29,836 nt of DNA. It comes from Alphaproteobacteria bacterium (lineage in GTDB: Bacteria > Pseudomonadota > Alphaproteobacteria > Micropepsales > Micropepsaceae). Below the pieces are notes generated by a model. It was not told where the DNA came from, ran no database searches, and saw only the letters and a program-made list of their open reading frames with translations. The stretch is taken from NCBI GenBank assembly GCA_003131925.1, contig PKWC01000253.1:1-29836 (forward strand), read 5' to 3'. Below, piece by piece: positions 23,827 through 29,836 of this stretch (position 1 is its first letter; every line of letters starts with the position of its first letter). The position numbers and the translations under genes were made by a program.

Positions 23827-25008
23827 CTATTGCCGCTCGGCAATCTGCGCTTTGGGATTGACAGGCGCGGGCGCGCAATCGCGCGATGACAGCGGCGGCG
23901 GCGCGCCGGGCAGCAGACGAATGCGTGGCGTCAGTTGCGCGAGTTGCCGCACGTAAGCGTCGGTGAACACGGCTGCACAGCCGCGGCTCAGATGCGAATA
24001 TTCGGGAATCAGCAATCCTTTCATCGCGGGAACGTCGTCGGCGTGAATGCCCTGGACTTTCGCGGCCGCGAGCAGCGCGTTCCATCCGCGCGCGCGGGGC
24101 AGGCGCTCGTCCTCATGCCTGCGCAGTTCCGGCGCCGAAGGCGGACGAACGAAGATGACCTCGCCGCCATGGGCGCGGATCTTGGCGACCGCGATACGCG
24201 TCTTGTTCAAAGTCATCGCGATAACCGAGGCGGCGACCGGCTTGCCCACGAAGGAAGTAGGCGGATGCAGCCAGACCGCGCGCGCATGCGCCCTCAAGCG
24301 CGCATCGCGCTCGATGCGGGGCCATAGCCAGGTGTAGCGATCGTCGGTTGTGGTGCTGATTTTCCAGACATCGTCATAGGGCCCGTCCTCTACCGCACGA
24401 AGACCCGGGTCGAGCCGCGCGACAAGTGTGCTCAAGCGATAGTCGTCATCGAGAAAGGCAACAAATCGCGTGAGTTCGCGGTGGAGCAGAAAGGAAACAC
24501 GTTGCGATGGCGATTCATGGTGGAAGCGCGTCAGCGCGTCCTTCATCAGCCCCGTTCCTTCGCGGAAATAGGACACCTCCGAAATGCCGACGATGAGGAG
24601 TCCGTTGAAATGCGGGTCATCGGCGAGGTCTTCCAGGAAAGGCCGCGCATTCGTTCCCGGCAATGCGAGTTGCAGCGGCCGGATTCCGGTCAGCGCCTCG
24701 AAGCGGTTGAAGTCGGTGTCAAAGAGGATGCGCGAGTCGCCGACGATCGCGACTTGAACGTGCTCGGTGTCGATGCGCCGGCGCCGCTCGGCCCAGGCCG
24801 AAGGTCCGTCGCCAAGATCGCCGGGCGCAAGATCGCGCACGCGCATCTGCCATTCCCACAGACCCGTGAAAACAAGTGTGAGCGCGAACACCACCGCGAA
24901 CATTGCGCCCCATGGCTTCGGCGGAATGGGCCTGAGCGGCACCGGCTGGGCGACGCCCGGCCGGTCGGCCGCGGTCGGCCGCTCAGAACTGGAAGTAGAT
25001 GAACGCAT
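23827..25008 (-). CDS. Membrane-anchored SGNH-hydrolase-like protein, partner of MBOAT acyltransferase
   Basis: 393 residues from ATG 25008 (GGAAG just upstream); ATG 25020 is an alternative. A proline-rich cytoplasmic start is followed by one membrane helix near residues 36-52, so the rest is outside the inner membrane. VAIVGDSRILFD (Ser92) looks like the block I nucleophile of SGNH enzymes, and IPEYSHLS near the end could supply the catalytic His. Such proteins (AlgJ/AlgX and PatB-like) often work with MBOAT exporters to place acyl groups on polysaccharides. The start lies inside the end of the MBOAT gene (26-base overlap), showing close coupling. No closer family name was recognised. Confidence 0.75.
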   Translation of the reverse strand: MRSSTSSSERPTAADRPGVAQPVPLRPIPPKPWGAMFAVVFALTLVFTGLWEWQMRVRDLAPGDLGDGPSAWAERRRRIDTEHVQVAIVGDSRILFDTDFNRFEALTGIRPLQLALPGTNARPFLEDLADDPHFNGLLIVGISEVSYFREGTGLMKDALTRFHHESPSQRVSFLLHRELTRFVAFLDDDYRLSTLVARLDPGLRAVEDGPYDDVWKISTTTDDRYTWLWPRIERDARLRAHARAVWLHPPTSFVGKPVAASVIAMTLNKTRIAVAKIRAHGGEVIFVRPPSAPELRRHEDERLPRARGWNALLAAAKVQGIHADDVPAMKGLLIPEYSHLSRGCAAVFTDAYVRQLAQLTPRIRLLPGAPPPLSSRDCAPAPVNPKAQIAERQ

Positions 25009-26398
25009 TGCCGCTTCCATGTTCGATGACGATGGCGGTCGCCATCAATGTCCACACGCAGGCGATCGCAACTGCCGGCGTGCGCGCCAGCACCGCTTCG
25101 AGCGTGTGGTTGCGCATCAGCCAATGCACGGTGACGAGACTGCCGACGATCGTTGCGATGGTAGCGAGATAGACAGCCGCCAGAATCGGCGCCGGCCCCA
25201 CGTTCATCCCAAACATTTCCGAGAGAACGATCCAGGCGCGCGAGAATGTCTTGGCGCGGAAGAAAACCCAGGTGACGTTCACCAGCGTATAGGTGAGGAG
25301 ACCCAGCGCGAAAAGCGCCAGCGGGCCGGGGCGATAATTGCTGAACCGCGCGCGCAGGCCGCGCTCGGCGGCGAGATAAAGTCCGTGCAGCCCGCCCCAT
25401 ACGACGAAGGTCCAGTTCGCGCCGTGCCACAATCCGCCGAGCAGCATCGTCGTCATCAGCGAGGTGTAGGTGCGAATTTCACCGTGACGGTTGCCGCCGA
25501 GGGGAATGTAGAGGTAGTCGCGCAGCCAGGATGACAACGTAATGTGCCAGCGACGCCAGAAATCGGAAAAACCGATTGCCGCATAGGGGAAGCGGAAATT
25601 ATCCGGCAGCGCGAAGCCGAGGCACATCGCGGCGCCGATCGCAGTCGTCGAATAGCCGGCGAAATCGCAGAAAATCTGGCCGCTGAAGGCGAGCGTCGCC
25701 GCCCAGGAATCGAGCGCACCGGGAATCTTGTCGCTGTCGAATACCGCCTCCGCCGGGCCGGAAAGAAATCCGTCCGCGAGCACGACCTTCTCGAACAATC
25801 CGAGCGTCATGAGGGCAAGTCCGAAATGCAGTTGCTGCGCGGCGGCGCGGCGCGGCTGCGCGAATTGCGGCACCAACTCGGTCGGCCGCATGATCGGGCC
25901 GGCGACCAGATGCGGGAAGAAGGTCACGAACAGCGCATAGTCGAGGAAGTTGGTCGCCGGTTTCGCGCGCCCAAGATAGACGTCGAGCGTGTAGGACATG
26001 GTCGCGAAGGTGTAGAACGAGATACCGACCGGCAGGACGATGTCGTATTGCGGCGGCTGGTAGTGGACGCCCGCCGCCGCGAGCAGCGCGCTGAAATTCG
26101 CGAGCAGGAAATTGCCATATTTGAAAAAGCCCAGCATGCCGAGATTGGCCCCCACCGAAATCAGCATCCAGCCGCGGCGGTGCCAGCGGTCGGTGGCGTA
26201 CACGAGTTTTTGCGCCGCGAACCAGTCGACCACCGTCGATATCCAGAGCAGCATGACGAAGGGTGGATTCCAGGCGGCGTAAAAAATGTAGCTGGCGATG
26301 AGAAGATTGACCTTCTTCGTCTTCCAGGGAAACGGCATCGCGTGCAGCGCAAGCACGATGGCGAAGAACGCCACAAAGGTCAGCGAATTGAAGATCAT
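24983..26398 (-). CDS. MBOAT family O-acyltransferase (AlgI-like)
   Basis: 471 residues with about 10-12 hydrophobic segments. Members move acyl groups from the cytoplasm to extracellular polymers, as AlgI does for alginate. Family hallmarks are PVGISFYTFATMSYTLDVYLGR, FVTFFPHLVAGPIMRP, GYSTTAIGAAMCLGF, FSDFWRRWHITLSSWLRDYLYIPLGGNRHG and GGLWHGANWTFVVWGGLHG, which holds the catalytic His in LWHG. ATG 26398 has GAGGG upstream (26406-26410). It is the first gene of a three-gene operon with the SGNH-like and sulfotransferase genes. Confidence 0.94.
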   Translation of the reverse strand: MIFNSLTFVAFFAIVLALHAMPFPWKTKKVNLLIASYIFYAAWNPPFVMLLWISTVVDWFAAQKLVYATDRWHRRGWMLISVGANLGMLGFFKYGNFLLANFSALLAAAGVHYQPPQYDIVLPVGISFYTFATMSYTLDVYLGRAKPATNFLDYALFVTFFPHLVAGPIMRPTELVPQFAQPRRAAAQQLHFGLALMTLGLFEKVVLADGFLSGPAEAVFDSDKIPGALDSWAATLAFSGQIFCDFAGYSTTAIGAAMCLGFALPDNFRFPYAAIGFSDFWRRWHITLSSWLRDYLYIPLGGNRHGEIRTYTSLMTTMLLGGLWHGANWTFVVWGGLHGLYLAAERGLRARFSNYRPGPLALFALGLLTYTLVNVTWVFFRAKTFSRAWIVLSEMFGMNVGPAPILAAVYLATIATIVGSLVTVHWLMRNHTLEAVLARTPAVAIACVWTLMATAIVIEHGSGNAFIYFQF

Positions 26399-26555
26399 CC
26401 CGGCGCCCTCGGCCGAGAACGGACTCGGCCCCCGTCACATCCTGTCAGCGCCGGTTTGAGGGATCAATGGGCCTGGAGCTGATTGCGATCGCATTGGCGC
26501 GCCGCACTACCGGCTCCCGGGCTGCCGTTGCATTTGGAGGGCGTCGCTTTGATCT

Positions 26556-26700
26556 TACCTCCCCTTTGCGGGGAGGTCGAAATTTGCGAGCGTAGCGAAG
26601 CAAATTTCGGGTGGGGGTGTTGGCCTCTCCATGGATCGGCGGCGACCCCCACCCGAAAAACGCGAAGGGCGTTTTTTGACCTCCCCACAAGGGGGAGGTT
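26556..26700. repeat. Nested palindromic intergenic element (five stems)
   Basis: This element fills most of the 351-base gap 26399-26749. It has five inverted repeats in a symmetric order: ACCTCCCC/GGGGAGGT (26557-26564/26570-26577); CGAAATTTGC/GCAAATTTCG (26578-26587/26600-26609); an 11-bp central stem CGGGTGGGGGT/ACCCCCACCCG (26608-26618/26645-26655); AAAAACGC/GCGTTTTT (26656-26663/26669-26676); and ACCTCCCC/GGGGAGGT (26679-26686/26692-26699). The outer arms can also pair with each other to give a cruciform. Elements with this layout are dispersed in many alphaproteobacterial genomes, as far as I recognise it. It may end transcription of the Ada-AlkA gene. Nothing else was seen in 26399-26555. 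Confidence 0.8.
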
Positions 26701-26749
26701 GGTTGTATCGGCAACCGCAAATGACTCGAATCGCGCTTTCGAAATTCCA

Positions 26750-28267
26750 CTACTCGCTGCGCTTGCGAACTGCTCCACGCGTTGATTCTTGCCCATCGCA
26801 GCGCGCGACAATCATCTCGGCGTCGTTCCACAGATACATGGCCGCATAGGCCCGCCACGGCCGCCACCTCTCGGTGCGCAGATCCAATCCGCCGGGATCG
26901 TTCAACCCGAGTGCACGCTTGAGGTCCTGGCCCTCGAACGGAAACGCATCGGGCTCTCCGAGCGCGCGCATCGCGACGTATTGTGCCGTCCATGCATCGA
27001 TGCCGGGTAATTCGCGCAAACGCACGAGGAACGCATCGGAATCGACGACGCCCTCGAATGTGATATCTCCGTCGCATACAGCGCGCGCCAGAGCACGAAG
27101 CGTATCGGCGCGCGCTTTCGGCAAACCAATGCTGGCCAAATCGGTGCCCGCGAGAGTCCGGGGCTCCGGAAAGAGATGCGTCACGCCGTTGCCCGATGGA
27201 AACGGCCGCCCGAACGCGCGCGTCATGCGGGCTGCGCGCTCGCGCGCGTCCTGACTGCCGACATCGCGCCCGATGATCGCGCGCGCGGTGAGCTCAAACC
27301 CGTTCCAGCACCCAGGAACACGCAAGCCCGGATCGGCCTTCAGCCGTTTGGCCAGCATCGGATCGGCGACAAGGCTCCTGGCGATCGTCGCCCAGTCCGC
27401 ATTGAGATCGAACAGCGCACGAATGCGTTCGACGATGAAATAAAGCGCACGCGGATCGGCGAACCGGATACGCGTACGGAGTGCAAGTTTGTTCTCATCG
27501 AGTGAGACCTCGAACGAACCGTCCGTGCCGTTCAACGCAATCGTGCGGCGGTAGGTGCTGTTCTCGATGGTCTCGACGCCCGGCGTCACGCACTCCGCGA
27601 GGAATGCGAGCATGCCTTTCCAGCTGTAAGGGGGACGGAAGCGCAGCCGGAATTCGTACTCATTCTCGGGAAGCGCAACGCGCTGACGCACGATGGTGCG
27701 GATCTGCGTGGGCGTTCGGTGATAGGTCTTGCGGATGCCGGCATTGAAGCGGCGCACGGACCCGAATCCCGCTGCGATCGCAAGTTCGGTCATCGGCAAA
27801 TTCGTCTCGTCGATCAGCTTTTTCGCGAAATCCATCCGCCGCGTCTGCACGACCGATTTTGGCGTAGCGCCGAGATGCCTCAGGAACAGGCGCCGCAGAT
27901 GGCGCGAACCAACGCCCAGGCGCTCGGCGAGCGTTTCCATTCCCCCGTCTTCTGAACCCATTTCGTCGATCAGGCGCAGCGCGCGCGACACCGTCGCCGA
28001 AGTCCCCGCCCATGCGGGCGTTCCGGGCGAAGATTCCGGCCGGCAGCGAAGACATGGACGATAGCCGGCTTCCGCCGCCGCCGCGGCAGTCGCGAAATAC
28101 CGGCAATTCTCCTCTTTCGCGGTCGGTGCCGGACATATGGACCGGCAGTAGACGCGGCTGCCGCGCACGGCAATGAAGAACTTTCCGTCGAAGCGCGGAT
28201 CGCGCGACAGCCGCGCCCGCGAACAGACGCGCCAGTCGAGATCCGATTCTTTCACGAGTGCCAGCAC
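26750..28267 (-). CDS. Ada-AlkA fusion: bifunctional alkylation-repair regulator and 3-methyladenine DNA glycosylase
   Basis: 505 residues. Residues 10-80 form the Ada zinc/methyl-acceptor domain, with C41, C45, C72 and C75 (RVYCRSICPA, PCLRCRPE). Residues about 90-190 are an AraC-type helix-turn-helix (LAERLGVGSRHLRRLFLRHL). Residues about 200-290 match the AlkA N-terminal domain (PPYSWKGMLAFLA). The rest is a HhH-GPD glycosylase with LPGIDAWTAQYVAMRAL and Asp448 as the likely catalytic residue. It both senses methyl phosphotriesters and removes alkylated bases. It lacks the O6-methylguanine methyltransferase domain of E. coli Ada. The start is a GTG at 28267 with GAGGGAAG about ten bases upstream; GTG 28255 is an alternative. 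Confidence 0.92.
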   Translation of the reverse strand: MLALVKESDLDWRVCSRARLSRDPRFDGKFFIAVRGSRVYCRSICPAPTAKEENCRYFATAAAAAEAGYRPCLRCRPESSPGTPAWAGTSATVSRALRLIDEMGSEDGGMETLAERLGVGSRHLRRLFLRHLGATPKSVVQTRRMDFAKKLIDETNLPMTELAIAAGFGSVRRFNAGIRKTYHRTPTQIRTIVRQRVALPENEYEFRLRFRPPYSWKGMLAFLAECVTPGVETIENSTYRRTIALNGTDGSFEVSLDENKLALRTRIRFADPRALYFIVERIRALFDLNADWATIARSLVADPMLAKRLKADPGLRVPGCWNGFELTARAIIGRDVGSQDARERAARMTRAFGRPFPSGNGVTHLFPEPRTLAGTDLASIGLPKARADTLRALARAVCDGDITFEGVVDSDAFLVRLRELPGIDAWTAQYVAMRALGEPDAFPFEGQDLKRALGLNDPGGLDLRTERWRPWRAYAAMYLWNDAEMIVARCDGQESTRGAVRKRSE

Positions 28268-28592
28268 GTTCGAATCGCTTCCCTCAATTCGTCATTTCCG
28301 CGAAAGCACTCTTCGACGCGGTCGGGGCGCGGAACAATCTCTCATGCCGAGTATGTCGAAGCATGGTCCCGGCTCCCGCTGCGCCGTGCGCGCCGCGCAG
28401 CGAGTGCGCGGGGATTACACGATTTGTTGAGCGCATTCGCACACCAACCGAGCATACGCGATTTCAAGACACTTCATGGACGTTTTCGGACCTCGCTGCC
28501 TCCACATCGATGTCCGCAAACGTCCAACCCCACTTCGCGATTGGACCTAACGTTTCCGCCCGGAAGCAAGGGGTGCAAAGAGGAGAACGATC
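28268..28592. other. 325-base divergent intergenic region between Ada-AlkA and the HAF-repeat gene
   Basis: Both flanking genes point away, so both promoters should lie here. No convincing -35/-10 pair or reliable short gene was seen. One + strand frame is open across the region, but it has no ribosome site and its composition looks random. The only clear structure is the inverted repeat at 28477-28526. AGGAG at 28581-28585 is the ribosome site of the HAF-repeat gene. Confidence 0.6.
28477..28526. repeat. 15-bp inverted repeat (one mismatch) upstream of the HAF-repeat gene
   Basis: TGGACGTTTTCGGAC (28477-28491) and GTCCGCAAACGTCCA (28512-28526) are complementary except at one position, with a 20-base spacer. 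It lies 66 bases before the HAF-repeat start, where a leader or operator would be. As RNA it would make a strong hairpin; no T-run follows, so termination is not indicated. Confidence 0.55.
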
Positions 28593-29792
28593 ATGAAGTC
28601 CACAATTCTGAGCTGCACCGCAGCAATGCTGTCACTGGCTGTCGCGACGATACCAGCGCGCGCAGCGGCAGCAGCGAATAGCGCGAACACGCCAAAACGG
28701 CAGGTCGTGTACGATGTCTTCAATCTCGGTAACCCACTGGGCGGAACCTACGGCCAGGGCTCCAGCATCAACAATCGCGGTCAGGTGGCGGGCTTCGACG
28801 CTCTGCCGGGAAACACGGTCATGCATGCCGTGCGCTGGCGCAGCCGCGACGCAGCACAGGATCTCGGCACGCTCGGCGGACCCAACAGCGCCATCGCGTG
28901 GCCCAACCGCAACGATGCCGGCGCGATGGCGGGTGTCGCCGAAACTGCCACAGTGCAACCGCTTGGCGAAACGTGGAGCTGCGCGGCGGCGGTTTTCTAC
29001 CTTGCGCCGCCGACTGGCGACGTCTGTCTGGGATTCCGCTGGAGGGACGGGAAGATGACGGCGCTTCCCACTTTGGGCGGCGACAATGGTTTCGCGACGG
29101 GCATCAACGATAGCGGCCAGATCGTCGGCTGGGCGGAGACCCCGGTTCACGATTTGAGTTGCAACGCGCCACAGGTGCTTCAGTTCGAAGCCGTCGAGTG
29201 GGGCCCGAAAGGCCAGATCATCGAACTGCTGCCGATCGAAGACGATCCCGACAGCGCGGCAACAGCGATCAACCAGAAGGGCCAAGTGGTCGGTATCTCG
29301 GGTCTCTGCGCAAACGCCATCGGCGGCGCGAGCGCCGAGCATATGGCGCTGTGGCAAAACGGCATGGTGACGAGTCTTCCCACGCTTGGCGGCCAGTACT
29401 GGAATACGCCGATGGACATCAACGAAAACGGCGACGTCACCGGATTCTCCGATCTGCCGGGCGACAGCGTGGCCTCCCCCAATTTCAACGCGTTCATCTG
29501 GACGAGGCGTGCCGGAACCGCGAATCTCGGCACGCTGTCCGGCGACGCTCTGAGCGAGGGCCTGGGCATCAACGACAAGGACCAGGTCGTGGGCGCGTCC
29601 TATCCCTCGACCCGCGCTTTCATCTGGCAGAACGGCGTGATGACGGATCTGAACAGTCTCGTTGCGCCAGGCACCACACTGGTGCTGATCGACGCGCAGG
29701 AGATCAACGACGCGGGTGCGATAACCGGCGAAGCGCAGGACCCCAACACCGGCGCAATCTCCGCCTTTGTAGCAACGCCCAGACCACAATAA
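28593..29792 (+). CDS. Secreted HAF-repeat protein
   Basis: 399 residues. A Sec signal peptide is clear (MKSTILSCTAAMLSLAVATI, likely cut after ARA near residue 24). The mature part is made of about six copies of a repeat built on a Leu-Gly-Thr-Leu-Gly-Gly turn followed by AxxINxxGQVVG, for example LPTLGGDNGFATGINDSG and INQKGQVVGIS. This is the extracellular HAF repeat family, probably a beta-propeller-like fold, of unknown function. AGGAG at 28581-28585 lies seven bases before ATG. The gene appears complete and stands alone. Confidence 0.88.
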   Translation: MKSTILSCTAAMLSLAVATIPARAAAAANSANTPKRQVVYDVFNLGNPLGGTYGQGSSINNRGQVAGFDALPGNTVMHAVRWRSRDAAQDLGTLGGPNSAIAWPNRNDAGAMAGVAETATVQPLGETWSCAAAVFYLAPPTGDVCLGFRWRDGKMTALPTLGGDNGFATGINDSGQIVGWAETPVHDLSCNAPQVLQFEAVEWGPKGQIIELLPIEDDPDSAATAINQKGQVVGISGLCANAIGGASAEHMALWQNGMVTSLPTLGGQYWNTPMDINENGDVTGFSDLPGDSVASPNFNAFIWTRRAGTANLGTLSGDALSEGLGINDKDQVVGASYPSTRAFIWQNGVMTDLNSLVAPGTTLVLIDAQEINDAGAITGEAQDPNTGAISAFVATPRPQ

Positions 29793-29803
29793 CCGCGCGT
29801 TTC

Positions 29804-29822
29804 CTCCCCCAACGTGGGGGAG
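29804..29822. terminator. C-rich/G-rich hairpin after the HAF-repeat gene
   Basis: CTCCCCC (29804-29810) pairs with GGGGGAG (29816-29822) around loop AACGT, 11 bases after the stop codon. No T-run follows. The stem resembles the outer arms of the element at 26556-26700, so this may be the first stem of a similar dispersed element cut off by the window end, doubling as a transcript end. Confidence 0.5.
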
Positions 29823-29836
29823 AGCCTGCCCCGCAC

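Noticed and set aside
28258..28596. 112-codon + strand frame in the Ada-AlkA/HAF intergenic region
   Set aside because: It has no ribosome binding site, overlaps the HAF gene start, and its composition is that of random GC-rich DNA.

Overview
The window is GC-rich (roughly 60% or a little more by eye), densely coded DNA. The protein families, the perfect 'GTCATGGCCCGC' hairpin and the nested CCTCCCC/GGGGAGG palindromic element point to an alphaproteobacterium, most likely Hyphomicrobiales or a close relative. This is a judgement from recognition, not a search. No insertion sequence, integrase, CRISPR array, rRNA or prophage gene was seen.

Bases 1-9143 form a formate dehydrogenase and selenocysteine block. 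On the + strand lie the 3' part of a respiratory formate dehydrogenase alpha subunit, its iron-sulfur beta subunit, its cytochrome b gamma subunit, the assembly factor FdhE, SelA, SelB and tRNA-Sec (selC). SelD follows convergently on the - strand. SelA and SelB charge and deliver Sec, SelD makes selenophosphate, and the enzyme that needs Sec is encoded just upstream. The most striking point is that selC lies inside the selB reading frame: its 96 bases are exactly 32 sense codons near the SelB C-terminus, and selB stops only 18 bases past the tRNA.

Bases 9144-13906 hold small stress-type genes: a divergent SRAP protein with an upstream CxxC/CxxC partner, a frameshifted DUF302 gene, OsmC, a pirin, an FMN-dependent reductase with a divergent HxlR regulator, and a GNAT acetyltransferase. 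The reductase/HxlR gap carries a symmetric three-part inverted repeat that looks like an operator.

Bases 14062-22681 are seven tightly spaced - strand genes. In transcription order they are an HxlR regulator, an HlyD/EmrA-like adaptor, a DHA2/EmrB-like exporter, a thiolase, and an isoquinoline-oxidoreductase-like molybdenum hydroxylase (2Fe-2S subunit, Mo subunit) with a membrane-anchored tri-haem cytochrome c. Spacing suggests one transcript that combines efflux with oxidation of an unknown compound.

Bases 22869-26398 are a three-gene - strand operon of an MBOAT acyltransferase, a membrane-anchored SGNH-like protein and a sulfotransferase, suggesting O-acylation and sulfation of a cell-surface or secreted glycan. 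After a palindromic repeat element come an Ada-AlkA fusion DNA-repair protein (- strand) and a secreted HAF-repeat protein (+ strand). The window ends in another C-rich/G-rich hairpin.
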